NCBI RefSeq assembly: GCF_000299355.1 | Contig: NC_018664.1 | Span: forward strand, 1,782,380 to 1,846,379 | DNA length: 64,000 bases | Direction of reading: 5' to 3' | DNA from: Gottschalkia acidurici 9a | Lineage (GTDB): Bacteria; Bacillota; Clostridia; Tissierellales; Gottschalkiaceae | Shown: positions 18,729 to 29,071 of the stretch, in pieces | How the letters are laid out: every line of letters starts with the position of its first letter | Numbering within the stretch: position 1 is the first letter of the stretch | The notes under the pieces: generated by a model | Told to the model about the DNA's origin: nothing | Seen by the model: only the letters and a program-made list of their open reading frames with translations | The model's database searches: none | Translations under genes and position numbers: made by a program

Positions 18729-19492
18729 GAAGATCTCTCCTTTGTAATATCTTTTACAACTTCTGAAGCTATTATAAGACCTGATACTGAAGGCACAAAA
18801 GAAACACTGCCTGGAATTTGTCTTCTAACTGTACAAGATCTGCTATTTTCATCTTTATTTGGGCAAATACAATTAGTTTTACATCCTCCACCTATTTCTA
18901 ATGGTGTTATTGGCTTCTCTTTAGAATAAACTACCTTTAAGTCTTTTATATTTCTTCTTTTAAGTTCTCTTCTCATAACTTTCGCTAAAGGACATATACT
19001 TGTTTTATATATATCTTCTACTTCTAACATCGTAGGGTTAAGCTTGTTTCCTGCTCCCATTGCACTTATTATTGGTATATCTCTGTTCTTACATCTTTCT
19101 ATTAAGTCTAGTTTTGCTGATACCATATCTATAGCATCTATTACATAATCATAATCATCTGATAATAGTTCTTCTGCCGTCTCACTGTTGTATAACTTTT
19201 TGTAAATAGTTACTTTTACATCCGGATTTATATCCAGTATTCTTTCTTTCATTACTTCTACTTTAGCTTTTCCAACTGTTTTCCTAGTAGCATGTATTTG
19301 TCTGTTTATATTTGTAAGGCATATATCATCATCATCTACTAGAACTAGTTCACCTACTCCTGATCTTGCAAGAGCTTCAACTGCAAAAGTTCCAACTCCA
19401 CCTATGCCAAAAACAGCTACTTTGCTATTTTTTAGTTTTTCTAGTGCTTCTGTTCCTATTAAGATTTCTGTTCTTGAAAATGAATGTAACAT
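18707..19492 (-). CDS. tcdA: tRNA threonylcarbamoyladenosine dehydratase
   Basis: A 261-residue ThiF/MoeB-type E1-like enzyme that cyclises the t6A base of tRNA to ct6A using ATP. The nucleotide motif GIGGVG (29-34) is followed by VDDDDICLTNINRQIHATRKT. The YgdL/TcdA-type segments DAIDMVSAKLDLIERC and ISAMGAGNKLNPT are present, and cysteines appear in CKTNCICP near the C-terminus. Length is normal. It stands upstream of the rseC-like gene. Confidence 0.9.
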   Translation of the reverse strand: MLHSFSRTEILIGTEALEKLKNSKVAVFGIGGVGTFAVEALARSGVGELVLVDDDDICLTNINRQIHATRKTVGKAKVEVMKERILDINPDVKVTIYKKLYNSETAEELLSDDYDYVIDAIDMVSAKLDLIERCKNRDIPIISAMGAGNKLNPTMLEVEDIYKTSICPLAKVMRRELKRRNIKDLKVVYSKEKPITPLEIGGGCKTNCICPNKDENSRSCTVRRQIPGSVSFVPSVSGLIIASEVVKDITKERSSCNKKDM

Positions 19493-19586
19493 CTATTTAC
19501 AACTCCTTCACTGTAGAGTATATACTATATATTATTATATATTCTCTGCAGCTTTAAATAAAGCATTTTAATTGAAAAATCGACAT

Positions 19587-21374
19587 TTATTGATCTTTCT
19601 CTACTACCGATTTAATATGGATCTCTTTAAGCTGACTTTCTTCTACTTCTGCTGGTGCATTTGTCAGTAGACAAGTAGCATTTTGTGTTTTAGGGAATGC
19701 TATAACATCTCTAATATTATCACTATTTGTTAATATCATTGTTAATCTATCTAATCCGTAAGCTATTCCCCCATGTGGTGGAGTTCCATACTTAAATGCC
19801 TCTAGTAAAAATCCAAATTGATCTGTAGCTTCTTCTTCTGTAAATCCTAATGCCTTAAACATCTTTGTTTGAAGCTCAGAATTATTTATTCTTATACTTC
19901 CACCACCTATTTCGTCTCCGTTTATAACTATGTCATAAGCCTTAGCTCTTGCTTTCTCAGGTGCTGTTTCAAGCAATTCTATATCTTCATCTACTGGATG
20001 AGTAAATGGATGATGTTTAGCTACATATCTATCCTCTTCTTCATCATATTCAAATAGAGGGAATTCTGTTATCCATAATAATTTGTAGTCATTTTCATCT
20101 ATTATATTAAGTCTTTCTGCTATTTCTACTCTTAGGTTTCCAAGTGCTGTGAACACTACTGATGGTTTATCTCCTACTATTAAGATTAAATCTCCAGCTT
20201 TACCATCCATTCTTTCTACTATATTATTTAGTTCTTCCTCACTTAAAAACTTAGCTATTGGAGAAGTTACTTCTTCATCAGTTATCTTTATCCATGCTAA
20301 CCCCTTAGCACCATAAGTTTTTGCAAAATCTTCTAGTTTCGAAATGTTTTTTCTACTAAACTCATTTCCATAACCATTTATATTTATAGCTCTTACTTCT
20401 CCACCATTTTTAATGTTTTCACTAAATGCTTTAAATTCACTATTAGCTACTATATCACTTAAGTTTTTAAGTTCAAATCCAAATCTTATGTCTGGCTTAT
20501 CTGAACCAAATCTCTCCATAGCTTCAGCGTAACTCATTCTTTGTAATGGTAACTCTATATCTATATTTTTTATTTCTTTAAATAGTTTTTGTATAAGCTT
20601 TTCGTTTATTTCTATAATGTCTTCCACATCTACAAAAGACATCTCTATATCGACCTGAGTAAACTCTGGCTGTCTATTTGCTCTTAAATCCTCATCTCTA
20701 AAACACTTAGTTATCTGATAGTATCTATCCATTCCTGAAACCATTAATAATTGCTTTAGTATTTGTGGTGATTGAGGTAATGCATAGAATCTCCCTGCAT
20801 TTACTCTACTAGGTACTAAGTAGTCTCTGGCACCTTCTGGAGTAGGTTTTGTAAGCATAGGTGTTTCTACATCCACGAAATGATTGTCATCTAAGAATTC
20901 TCTTATTATCCTTGTAGCTTTATGTCTAGTTTTTAATTTGTTTTGCATAGATGGTTTTCTTAAATCTAAATATCTATATTTTAAACGCATATTCTCAGCA
21001 ACTTCATCGTTATCCTTTATATATATAGGTGGTGTTTCTGCTTTATCTAATATTTTTAACTCTTCTACAAATACTTCAACTTCTCCAGTAGGTATTTCTT
21101 TGTTTATAGATTGTCTTTTATAAACCTTACCTCTTATAGCTAATACATATTCTCCTCTTATTTTATCTGCCTTATTAAAAGCCTCTTCTGAAACATCGCT
21201 ATCAAATACTACCTGCATAATTCCTGTAGTATCTCTTAAATCTACAAATATTAGGGATCCCAGATTTCTTCTCTTTTGAACCCATCCCATAAGTATAACT
21301 TCTTCACCTTCATTTTCTATTCTTAAATTTCCACACATATGTGTTCTTCTTAAGTTACCCATGCTTTCTGCCAC
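19587..21374 (-). CDS. aspS: aspartyl-tRNA synthetase
   Basis: A 595-residue class II synthetase of bacterial type. It has an N-terminal OB-fold anticodon domain (about 1-110), catalytic motifs FLDDNHFVDVETPMLTKPTPEGA and RCFRDEDLRANRQPEFTQVD, a GAD insertion domain, and the C-terminal GGIAYGLDRLTMILT motif 3. The start is GTG at 21374 after GGAGGATTTTAAC. It is 32 bases after hisS, as in many Firmicutes. Confidence 0.97.
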   Translation of the reverse strand: MAESMGNLRRTHMCGNLRIENEGEEVILMGWVQKRRNLGSLIFVDLRDTTGIMQVVFDSDVSEEAFNKADKIRGEYVLAIRGKVYKRQSINKEIPTGEVEVFVEELKILDKAETPPIYIKDNDEVAENMRLKYRYLDLRKPSMQNKLKTRHKATRIIREFLDDNHFVDVETPMLTKPTPEGARDYLVPSRVNAGRFYALPQSPQILKQLLMVSGMDRYYQITKCFRDEDLRANRQPEFTQVDIEMSFVDVEDIIEINEKLIQKLFKEIKNIDIELPLQRMSYAEAMERFGSDKPDIRFGFELKNLSDIVANSEFKAFSENIKNGGEVRAININGYGNEFSRKNISKLEDFAKTYGAKGLAWIKITDEEVTSPIAKFLSEEELNNIVERMDGKAGDLILIVGDKPSVVFTALGNLRVEIAERLNIIDENDYKLLWITEFPLFEYDEEEDRYVAKHHPFTHPVDEDIELLETAPEKARAKAYDIVINGDEIGGGSIRINNSELQTKMFKALGFTEEEATDQFGFLLEAFKYGTPPHGGIAYGLDRLTMILTNSDNIRDVIAFPKTQNATCLLTNAPAEVEESQLKEIHIKSVVEKDQ

Positions 21375-21406
21375 GTTAAAATCCTCCTTGTGTCAATATC
21401 TTGACC

Positions 21407-22660
21407 TTATTTCTTTAGCTCTTCTGCTAAACTATCTATATTAACTTCTTTTTGCTCTCCTGTACTCATATTTTTAAGAGACACTATTCCTTTTTCTATC
21501 TCATCGTCTCCTATAACTACAGTATACTTTGCATTTATTTTATCTGAATACTTAAATTGTGCCTTTATACTTCTTCCTAAATAATCTTTGTCTCCAGATA
21601 TTCCATTCATTCTTAACTTAGATAGTAGCTTAAATGCTTCTTTATCAGCATTTTCTCCAATGCTTACTATATATATATCTACACTATCTTGTTTTGGTAT
21701 TTCTATCCCATTATTTTCTAAAGTTAGTAGTAGTCTTTCAATTCCTAGTCCAAATCCAACTGCAGGAGTAGAGACTCCCCCAAGTTCTTCAACTAATCTA
21801 TCGTATCTTCCACCACCACTAACTGTACTTTGTGATCCTATATCATTAGATATAAATTCAAATGCAGTCTTAGTATAGTAATCTAATCCTCTAACTATTT
21901 TAGCGTCTACTACAAAATCTACTTCTGCAAGCTTCAAATATTCTTTTACTTTTTCAAAGTGTTCTGAACACTCGTCACATAAGTTGTCTATCATAAGAGG
22001 CGCATCTTTAGTTTTTTCTTTACAAGTTTCATTTTTACAGTCTAATATCCTCATAGGATTCTTTTCATATCTTGACTTACAAGTTTCACATAATTCATCT
22101 AGTCTAGAACCTAAGTATTCTTTTAATATTTTATTATAGTTTTCCCTACAACTTGGACAGCCTATGCTGTTTATATGAAGGTCTATATTTTTAAGTCCTA
22201 ATGTTTTTAAGAAAGTAGATACTAAAGTCATAACTTCAACATCTAAAGAAGCTTCTTGACTTCCAAATACCTCTACACCAAACTGGTGAAATTCTCTAAG
22301 TCTACCTGCTTGAGGTCTTTCGTATCTAAAGCAAGGAGTAATATAGTAAGCCTTTATTGGTTGTGCATCTGCGTATAGCTTGTTTTCTATATAGGAACGT
22401 ACAACTGGAGATGTTCCTTCCGGCTTTAAAGTTATACTTCTTTCCCCTTTATCTAAGAATGTGTACATCTCTTTTTGAACAACATCAGTAGTCTCGCCTA
22501 CTCCTCTTTCAAATAGTTCAGTGTGCTCAAACACTGGTGTTCTTATTTCTTTATATCCAAAATTTTTACATACATCTTTAAATACATTCTCTACATATTG
22601 CCATTTATAAGATTCTGATGGTAGTACATCCTTTGTTCCTCTAGGTGCTTTCGTTAACAT
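21407..22660 (-). CDS. hisS: histidyl-tRNA synthetase
   Basis: A 417-residue class II synthetase. It has motif 2 around FRYERPQAGRLREFHQF, the histidine signature RGLDYYTKTAFEF, and motif 3 GFGLGIERLLLTL. A zinc-like cluster of cysteines lies in the middle (SCRENY, CETCKSRY, CKNETC), an insert seen in some bacterial HisRS. The ATG follows AGGAGGATTTAC. It is cotranscribed with aspS. Confidence 0.96.
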   Translation of the reverse strand: MLTKAPRGTKDVLPSESYKWQYVENVFKDVCKNFGYKEIRTPVFEHTELFERGVGETTDVVQKEMYTFLDKGERSITLKPEGTSPVVRSYIENKLYADAQPIKAYYITPCFRYERPQAGRLREFHQFGVEVFGSQEASLDVEVMTLVSTFLKTLGLKNIDLHINSIGCPSCRENYNKILKEYLGSRLDELCETCKSRYEKNPMRILDCKNETCKEKTKDAPLMIDNLCDECSEHFEKVKEYLKLAEVDFVVDAKIVRGLDYYTKTAFEFISNDIGSQSTVSGGGRYDRLVEELGGVSTPAVGFGLGIERLLLTLENNGIEIPKQDSVDIYIVSIGENADKEAFKLLSKLRMNGISGDKDYLGRSIKAQFKYSDKINAKYTVVIGDDEIEKGIVSLKNMSTGEQKEVNIDSLAEELKK

Positions 22661-22673
22661 GTAAATCCTCCTT

Positions 22674-22714
22674 TAAAATAAAAACACCTCAGTTCTTAAC
22701 CATTCAAGAACGAG
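22674..22714 (-). terminator. hairpin between hemZ and hisS
   Basis: On the minus strand CTCGTTCTT pairs with AAGAACTGAG (one bulge) and is followed by GTGTTTTTATTTT. It resembles an intrinsic terminator or attenuator placed just before the hisS ribosome site. Confidence 0.55.
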
Positions 22715-22722
22715 ATTATGAA

Positions 22723-24192
22723 TTAAAATATTTTTCTTTTTTCTATCATTTCATCTACTCTATTTATATATTCTCTTAAATCCTTAACATTCGGAATTCT
22801 TTCTAGTCTATCTTCTTGTGGAAAATAAACTTTCGATACTCCTCCAGCTCCAACCGCTATTATAGTTTGCTTTTCTTCCATTATAAGCATATTATATATA
22901 CACTCATTACCGTCAGTTGAATAGCCTACATTCTCAAAGTTACCAAGAATCTGCTTTTGTCTATACATATAATATGGTTTCATACCCATCTTCTCTGCAT
23001 AGTGTTTTGTTACATTTAGCATTTCTTCAATGGAATTCTGACTAGTTAGAGAATATTTATCTATATCTTCTTTAAGTCTAGACGTTCTTTTTACAGCCAT
23101 AGTATGTACTGTAAGGTTTTCTGGCTTTAACTCTTCTATATACCTCATAGTATTTTCTATATGAGTTTTATCCTCTCCTGGTAACCCAACTATCAAATCC
23201 ATATTTATAATATTAAATCCTAATTGCTTAGCTAATCTAAATGAATCTAATATTTCTTGTGACTTATGTTCTCTACCTATAGTTCTTAATGTATCTTGAT
23301 TCATAGTTTGTGGATTGATACTTATTCTTTTTATATTATTACTTTTAAGCATTTCTAACATTTCTAAGGTTATAGTATCGGGTCTTCCTGCCTCAACTGT
23401 AAACTCCCTTAAGTTACTTCCAAATACAGAATAAACCTTTTTTATAATATTATCTAAATTTTTAACTGGTATTGCAGTAGGTGTTCCTCCACCTATATAC
23501 ACAGTATCTATGATTTTATCTTGCATAATTTCAAAAACTTTCTCTATCTCATGCATCAATTTCTCAGTATATATATTTACTAAATCACTAGACTTATCTA
23601 TAGCATTTGATGGAAAGGAGCAGTAAAGACATCTTGTAGGACAAAACGGTATACTTATATATAGACTATATTTTCTTTCATCTAATGGATATATAAATTT
23701 TCTTTCTGTTATGGCTATATTTATAATTAGATTTGCTTTTTCTAAGTCTACTCTGTATTCATTTACTAATATATATCTTATTGTATCTTCATCAATTTTA
23801 TTATCTAAAAGACTATGAACTATTTTCGTAGGTCTTATACCAGTAAGAACTCCCCATGGTACCTTTATATCGTTTGTTTTATGCAGTACTTCAAAAATAC
23901 TTTGCTTTGTTGCTGCTTTTATAATCTTTTTAGTATCGTTATCTTTTATATCTATTTTATTTATATCTTTTATAGACTCTGCTACTACTTGTCCATCTTT
24001 TGATAAGCTTGAAAATGCTGTATTATCATCACTATTTAATATACTTTCTATTAAAAGGCCTTGGTTATCCACCAAAGCCTTTTCTTCTATAAATATTATT
24101 TCACTGTCAGTATAAAATACTTTTATTAATGCAGAAATATCATATTTAAAGTCATGACCTTGTAAGTAAACGTAAATCTTATTCGATTTCAT
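22723..24192 (-). CDS. hemZ: HemZ-like coproporphyrinogen dehydrogenase/radical SAM protein
   Basis: A 489-residue radical SAM enzyme with the cluster motif C184, C188, C191 (CPTRCLYCSF) and the downstream GGGTPTA. The N-terminal 180 residues form an extra domain typical of the Firmicute HemZ branch, with the family phrase VPWGVLTGIRPTK at 111-123. HemZ proteins are called oxygen-independent coproporphyrinogen III dehydrogenases; the true substrate in heme-poor anaerobes is uncertain. It directly abuts the preceding small HTH gene (its ATG follows that stop). Confidence 0.85.
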   Translation of the reverse strand: MKSNKIYVYLQGHDFKYDISALIKVFYTDSEIIFIEEKALVDNQGLLIESILNSDDNTAFSSLSKDGQVVAESIKDINKIDIKDNDTKKIIKAATKQSIFEVLHKTNDIKVPWGVLTGIRPTKIVHSLLDNKIDEDTIRYILVNEYRVDLEKANLIINIAITERKFIYPLDERKYSLYISIPFCPTRCLYCSFPSNAIDKSSDLVNIYTEKLMHEIEKVFEIMQDKIIDTVYIGGGTPTAIPVKNLDNIIKKVYSVFGSNLREFTVEAGRPDTITLEMLEMLKSNNIKRISINPQTMNQDTLRTIGREHKSQEILDSFRLAKQLGFNIINMDLIVGLPGEDKTHIENTMRYIEELKPENLTVHTMAVKRTSRLKEDIDKYSLTSQNSIEEMLNVTKHYAEKMGMKPYYMYRQKQILGNFENVGYSTDGNECIYNMLIMEEKQTIIAVGAGGVSKVYFPQEDRLERIPNVKDLREYINRVDEMIEKRKIF

Positions 24193-24372
24193 CTAAAAAT
24201 CCTTTCTATGCTCATAGATTAATTCATTTATATAAGACTTTGGTATCTTTAGTTCCTGTGCTAATTCGTTCTCACGCAATCCCATATCTTTTAATAAAAA
24301 TATATCGTTTATAGACATATTAGAAACTTGATTTTCATAAAAGTCAAAAATGTAATTTTCATAATCATACAT
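24193..24372 (-). CDS. 59-residue helix-turn-helix-like protein
   Basis: A small gene starting at the ATG at 24372 with a strong AGGAGG site 8 bases upstream, ending in TAG right before the hemZ ATG. The product opens MYDYENYIFDFYENQ. Residues about 21-56 (LLKDMGLRENELAQELKIP) look like a helix-turn-helix, with a charged C-terminus. The perfect abutment to hemZ and the strong ribosome site argue that it is translated, probably coupled to hemZ. I do not know its target. Confidence 0.75.
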   Translation of the reverse strand: MYDYENYIFDFYENQVSNMSINDIFLLKDMGLRENELAQELKIPKSYINELIYEHRKDF

Positions 24373-24490
24373 AGAAAATACCTCCTAAAATGTTTTATAC
24401 AAATTCAATTAGTATTATCTTTCCACATATCTTTAGGAGTATTCTATTTATTTCTATTTATAATTAAATATTCTTAGCATATCTTATATA

Positions 24491-25105
24491 TTATAAAAAA
24501 GGATTGTTTTCTATTTCATATCCTATAGTGCTATTTTCACCGTGTCCTGGATATATTATAGTACTATCATCATATATAAGCAGTTTATTTTTTATTGACT
24601 CTAATATATTGCTAGAGCTACCATATAAGTCTGTTCTTCCAACAGATCCTCTAAATAAAGTATCTCCAGTTATTATATTATTTTCTGCTTTTAAGCATAT
24701 ACATCCTTGTGAATGACCTGGAGTATGAATAACTTCTAGTCTTAATTTACCAAAATCTATAATATCACCATCTTTTAAATTTCTATCAGATTTAAAAGAT
24801 ATATCATTCATAGGTAAAAGTGTAGATAAGTTTTTATCTGGATCTGCTATTAGCTCTTCGTCATTTTCATGAATTAATACAGGTATGTTATAAACTTCTC
24901 TTAAATCTAACACTCCTCCTATATGATCTCCATGACCATGAGTTAATATAATATATTTTAACTGTAAGTCTTTATCTTTTATGAAGTTCATAATTACATC
25001 AGAATCTCCACCTGGATCAACTACTACAGCCTCTTTGGTATCCTCACATACAAGGATATAGCAGTTTGCCGAATAACAACCTAGTGGCATCTTTTCTATT
25101 ATCAT
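24491..25105 (-). CDS. MBL-fold metallo-hydrolase (glyoxalase II-like)
   Basis: A 204-residue metallo-beta-lactamase-fold hydrolase. The metal motif is THGHGDHIGG (His56, His58, Asp60, His61). A further histidine lies in HTPGHSQG, an aspartate in ITGDTLFRGS, and the last in YPGHGE. Length matches the small glyoxalase-II-like group. It is 10 bases after dtd and part of the rsh cluster. The substrate is unknown; glutathione-type thioester hydrolysis is not assured in this organism. Confidence 0.85.
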   Translation of the reverse strand: MIIEKMPLGCYSANCYILVCEDTKEAVVVDPGGDSDVIMNFIKDKDLQLKYIILTHGHGDHIGGVLDLREVYNIPVLIHENDEELIADPDKNLSTLLPMNDISFKSDRNLKDGDIIDFGKLRLEVIHTPGHSQGCICLKAENNIITGDTLFRGSVGRTDLYGSSSNILESIKNKLLIYDDSTIIYPGHGENSTIGYEIENNPFL

Positions 25106-25115
25106 ATTCTACCTC

Positions 25116-25571
25116 CTAAAATTGTTTCTTACTGTCTATTAAAATGGTTACTGGTCCATCATTTATTAAATTTACTTTCATATCTGCACCAAATACTCCT
25201 GTTTGTATCTTTTTTATCCCTTCATAAGACTTGCATTTTTCAATAAAGTCTAAATACACCTTCTCAGCAATATCTGGCTTTGCTGCATCTGTAAAATTTG
25301 GTCTTCTGCCTTTTCTTATATCTCCCATTAGTGTAAATTGGGATACTATTAAAAGCTCACCTTCTATATCTAATAGAGATAAGTTCATTTTACTATTATC
25401 ATCTTCGAATATTCTTAAATTTACAATTTTTTCACATAAATAATCTATGTCAGTTTGAGTATCATCATGACCTACTCCTAGTAGTACTAGTATACCTTTA
25501 CCTATAGATCCTACAGTATTGTTATCCACAACCACACTACTTTCAGATACTCTCTGTATAACTACTCTCAC
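25116..25571 (-). CDS. dtd: D-aminoacyl-tRNA deacylase
   Basis: A 151-residue enzyme that removes D-amino acids from mischarged tRNA. Family motifs are the N-terminal [13 protein letters not shown], the catalytic-region SQFTLMGD and the C-terminal cross-subunit [10 protein letters not shown]. The start is taken as the GTG at 25571, 9 bases after AGAGGA; the GTG at 25580 overlaps that site. It lies 14 bases after rsh, the usual clostridial order. Confidence 0.95.
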   Translation of the reverse strand: MRVVIQRVSESSVVVDNNTVGSIGKGILVLLGVGHDDTQTDIDYLCEKIVNLRIFEDDNSKMNLSLLDIEGELLIVSQFTLMGDIRKGRRPNFTDAAKPDIAEKVYLDFIEKCKSYEGIKKIQTGVFGADMKVNLINDGPVTILIDSKKQF

Positions 25572-25585
25572 TACTTTCACTCCTC

Positions 25586-27751
25586 TTAAGTAATAACTCT
25601 ATATACATCCATTACTCCATTTAATCTTTTTATCTTTTTCATAAGTTCTTTTAATTGATCTATATCTTTTATTTCCAGTGTCATATTCATAATAATTACT
25701 TTTTCTTTGCTTGTTCTAGCATTTAAAGATGTTACTGACAGTTTTGCATCTGATAATATTTGAGTTATTTCTGTAAGCAATCCAGTTCTATCTGTTGCTT
25801 TTACTTGTATTTCAGCTGAATATGAGCTTTTTTCATTTGTGGCCCAGTCTACATCTATAAATCTTTCAGCTATATCCAGACTTTCTAGATTTGGACAGTC
25901 TTTCCTATGAACAGACACACCTCTTCCTCTAGTTACATAACCCACTATATCGTCACCGGGTACTGGGCTACAACATCGAGAAAATCTTACTTTCAAGTTG
26001 TCTATACCTTTTACTGTAACTCCTTGAGTTGGCTTATAGCTTTTATTTTCATTAGTACTTACATTAGCCTTAACAAAATCTTCTTTCGTTTCTATCTTGC
26101 TTTTATAATGTTCCTTATGAAACTCTCTTAATTTTGTCATTACTTGAGATACAGTAACATTTCCATACCCTACCGATGCGTATACATCTTCTGCTGTATT
26201 TATGCTCATTTTTTCTCCGATAGCTTTTAGCCATTCATCTTTTAGTATCTCGTTTGTCTTATAACCTAATTTTTTTACTTCTTTTTCTAACATCTCTTTA
26301 CCTTTAACTATGTTCTCATCACGATCTTCTTTTTTAAACCATTGTTTTATTTTACTTTTAGCTTGAGTGCTCTTTACTATTTTTAGCCAATCTCTACTTG
26401 GCCCATTACTGTTAGGTGATGTTAGAATTTCTATTATATTTCCGTTTTTTAATTTTGTATCTAGTGGAACTATACGACCATCTATTTTAGCTCCTACACA
26501 GATGTTTCCTACTGCTGTATGAACTCTATATGCAAAGTCTATAGGAGTAGATCCTGCTGGTAAATTTATTACATCTCCAGTTGGTGTAAATACAAATACC
26601 TCATCATTAAAAAGATCTATTCTCAGTGACTCCATAAATTCACTAGGATCTTTTAAATCATTCTGCAGTTCAAGAAGTTGTCTTAACCATGAGAATCCAC
26701 CTTCGAATCCTAAATTTTTAGTCACACCCTCCTTGTACTTCCAGTGAGCAGCTATACCGTATTCCGCTGTTTTATGCATTTCCCAAGTCCTAATTTGAAT
26801 TTCAAAAGGTTCGCCTTGGGGACCTATCACTGTTGTGTGTAGAGATTGATACATATTAGGTTTTGGCATAGCTATATAATCTTTGAATCTTCCCGGTATA
26901 GGCTTCCACAATGTGTGTGCTATCCCCAGAACACCATAGCAGTCTTTAACTGTATCTACTATTACTCTTATAGCGGTCAAATCAAAAATTTGTTCGAAGG
27001 TCTTGTTTTGATAGACCATTTTTCTATATATACTATAAAAATGCTTAGGCCTACCGCTTATTTCATTTGGTATCTCCATTTCATCGAGCTTTTCTTTTAG
27101 TGACACTATAATCTTTCTTATATATTTTTCTCTTTCTTTTCTTTTCATAGATACTTTTTCTACTAAATCAAAGTATCCTTTAGGATCTATATATCTTAAT
27201 GAAAGATCTTCTAGCTCCCACTTTACTTTAGACATACCTAGTCTATTTGCAATAGGTGCATATATATCTAAAGTTTCTAGTGCTTTTTCCTTTTGTTTAG
27301 CATCAGACATAAAATCAAGTGTTCTTGCATTATGAAGTCTATCAGCTAGTTTTATTATTATAACTCTTATGTCCTTAGACATAGCTATTATCATTTTCCT
27401 TAAATTTTCAACTTGATTTTCTTCTTTTGTTTTATATTTAAGTTTTTTCAGTTTGGTGACACCATCAACTAAATTAGCTATTTCCTCACTGAACTCTTCA
27501 ACTATAGTTTCATAAGTAACATCAGTATCTTCAAGCACATCATGCATTAATCCCGCTGCAATAGTAGCTGTATCCATATTGAGTTCAGCTAAAATCATAG
27601 CAACATTTACAGGATGTATAAAGTATTTCTCTCCTGATTTTCTAAATTGACCTTCGTGAGCTTGCTCTGCAAAATGATACGCCTTTATTACTTCATCTAT
27701 GTCACCTTGATAATTATATCTTTTTATTTTAGCCAGCAGTTTTTCTAACAA
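25586..27751 (-). CDS. relA: bifunctional (p)ppGpp synthetase/hydrolase (Rsh)
   Basis: A 721-residue long RelA/SpoT homologue. Domains in order: HD hydrolase (about 25-180, His70-Asp71 in [11 protein letters not shown]), synthetase (about 235-350, [17 protein letters not shown] and YQSLHTTV), TGS (about 390-450), a helical/zinc-finger part with [13 protein letters not shown], and an ACT domain (about 645-721). Both catalytic halves look intact, so it can make and remove the stringent alarmone. The start is TTG at 27751 after AGAGG. It is encoded upstream of dtd. Confidence 0.95.
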   Translation of the reverse strand: MLEKLLAKIKRYNYQGDIDEVIKAYHFAEQAHEGQFRKSGEKYFIHPVNVAMILAELNMDTATIAAGLMHDVLEDTDVTYETIVEEFSEEIANLVDGVTKLKKLKYKTKEENQVENLRKMIIAMSKDIRVIIIKLADRLHNARTLDFMSDAKQKEKALETLDIYAPIANRLGMSKVKWELEDLSLRYIDPKGYFDLVEKVSMKRKEREKYIRKIIVSLKEKLDEMEIPNEISGRPKHFYSIYRKMVYQNKTFEQIFDLTAIRVIVDTVKDCYGVLGIAHTLWKPIPGRFKDYIAMPKPNMYQSLHTTVIGPQGEPFEIQIRTWEMHKTAEYGIAAHWKYKEGVTKNLGFEGGFSWLRQLLELQNDLKDPSEFMESLRIDLFNDEVFVFTPTGDVINLPAGSTPIDFAYRVHTAVGNICVGAKIDGRIVPLDTKLKNGNIIEILTSPNSNGPSRDWLKIVKSTQAKSKIKQWFKKEDRDENIVKGKEMLEKEVKKLGYKTNEILKDEWLKAIGEKMSINTAEDVYASVGYGNVTVSQVMTKLREFHKEHYKSKIETKEDFVKANVSTNENKSYKPTQGVTVKGIDNLKVRFSRCCSPVPGDDIVGYVTRGRGVSVHRKDCPNLESLDIAERFIDVDWATNEKSSYSAEIQVKATDRTGLLTEITQILSDAKLSVTSLNARTSKEKVIIMNMTLEIKDIDQLKELMKKIKRLNGVMDVYRVIT

Positions 27752-27879
27752 TCTCTATCAACCTCTCAATAAAGTGTACTCTAGTCCAAAATTATATAAA
27801 TATAGTATAGCACATTCAATACATAACCAAAACAATTTTAAAAAAATCCCTAGTAAAAATTCTTATTATAAGGATATTT

Positions 27880-27931
27880 AAATAAATAAAAATCACTTAG
27901 GTATAAAGCAAAGTTAAAATCCAAGTGATTT
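27880..27931 (-). terminator. terminator of apt
   Basis: On the minus strand AAATCACTT pairs with AAGTGATTT around a 24-base loop and is followed by a T-rich run. It lies just after the apt stop. The large loop weakens the prediction. Confidence 0.65.
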
Positions 27932-27945
27932 TTTATACTGAAAAG

Positions 27946-28458
27946 TTAAAATTTAACTATCGATTTAACATCATATCCTTTAAGTTTTTCTATTCCTTTT
28001 AACTCTGTAAGTTCTATTAAGAATATCACTCCTACAACTTCTCCTCCTAGCTCTTCAACCATTTTAATCGAAGCTAGTGCTGTTCCACCTGTTGCTAATA
28101 GATCGTCTACTATTAAAACTTTATCTCCTTTTGAAATATCATCTTTATGTATTTCTAATTTATCTGTTCCATATTCAAGTGCATATTCATGACTTATAGT
28201 TTCTCTTGGTAACTTTCCTGTTTTTCTAACTGGTATAAAACCTGATCCTATTTCATAAGCCAATGGAGCACCCATTAAGAATCCTCTTGCTTCTGCTCCA
28301 ACTATCATATCCACATTTTTTCCCTTACAGTAATTAGCCATCTGAATTATACATTCTTTAAAGGCTTCTTTATCTCTCAGTAGTGAAGTTATATCTTTAA
28401 ATTCTACTCCTTCCTTTGGAAAATTTGAAATATTTATAAGCTTGTCTTTTAAGTTCAT
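27946..28458 (-). CDS. apt: adenine phosphoribosyltransferase
   Basis: A 170-residue purine salvage enzyme converting adenine and PRPP to AMP. The PRPP loop is VLIVDDLLATGGTA near residues 116-129, and the N-terminal FPKEGVEFKDITSLLRD is characteristic. Length is normal. It has an AGGAGG site before the ATG. It precedes rsh as in related Clostridia but is separated from it by a terminator-like hairpin. Confidence 0.96.
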   Translation of the reverse strand: MNLKDKLINISNFPKEGVEFKDITSLLRDKEAFKECIIQMANYCKGKNVDMIVGAEARGFLMGAPLAYEIGSGFIPVRKTGKLPRETISHEYALEYGTDKLEIHKDDISKGDKVLIVDDLLATGGTALASIKMVEELGGEVVGVIFLIELTELKGIEKLKGYDVKSIVKF

Positions 28459-28554
28459 TCATTTTCCTCCTGCTGTTTCTATTCATGTTTTTATATTTAA
28501 AGTTATTTGTATTTATTATATCAGTAATTTTAACTTCGAACATAACTTTCTTAT

Positions 28555-28597
28555 AAAAAAAGATTATTCTTAAAACTTTAAGAATAATCTTTTTAGT
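28555..28597. terminator. hairpin downstream of the 95-residue gene
   Basis: An inverted repeat AAAAGATTATTCTTAAA/TTTAAGAATAATCTTTT with A-run and T-run on either side. It serves the minus-strand 95-residue gene and could act in both directions. Confidence 0.82.
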
Positions 28598-28610
28598 ACT
28601 TTAATTCTAG

Positions 28611-28898
28611 TTAACTCCATGAAACTTCGTAAAAATTTTGCTGTGGATGAGTCATTGCATCTCTTAAGCTAACAGTTATGTCTGTTTTGTCTTTAAGGTT
28701 ATCTTGTAGGTATACATTTATATTATTTACTGTATGTTTAGTATAATTATCTGTAACTTCTGGCTTATTAAGTCTTACTACCTTATTTTCTACTAGTGTT
28801 GAATATATACCTGTATCATATGTCTGAAATATTCTTATTTCATTTATACCTTTTCCTTTTAATTCATTTACAGCAGCCTCATCTATTTTAATACTCAT
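28611..28898 (-). CDS. conserved hypothetical 95-residue protein, HesB-like N-terminus
   Basis: A soluble 95-residue protein opening MSIKIDEAAVNELKGKG, which recalls HesB/IscA-like A-type carrier proteins. It contains no cysteine at all, so an iron-sulfur carrier role is unlikely. The middle is beta-rich with many Asn and Thr residues. It is monocistronic, with its own terminator. AAGGAGC lies 13 bases before the ATG. I cannot name a function; the HesB resemblance is weak. Confidence 0.6.
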   Translation of the reverse strand: MSIKIDEAAVNELKGKGINEIRIFQTYDTGIYSTLVENKVVRLNKPEVTDNYTKHTVNNINVYLQDNLKDKTDITVSLRDAMTHPQQNFYEVSWS

Positions 28899-29071
28899 GA
28901 TTTAGTCATCGCTCCTTTTTATATATTTATTTGTTAAAAAGACATTGTTGTTTTGCCTTTTCTTATAATATATATTATTAACTAAATTCATGAGTAAAAT
29001 TCCACTTTTATATTATAATATTTTGATCATAAGTAAGCTTTTATTTATTTAGCAAAAAGGACATCTTTTTC

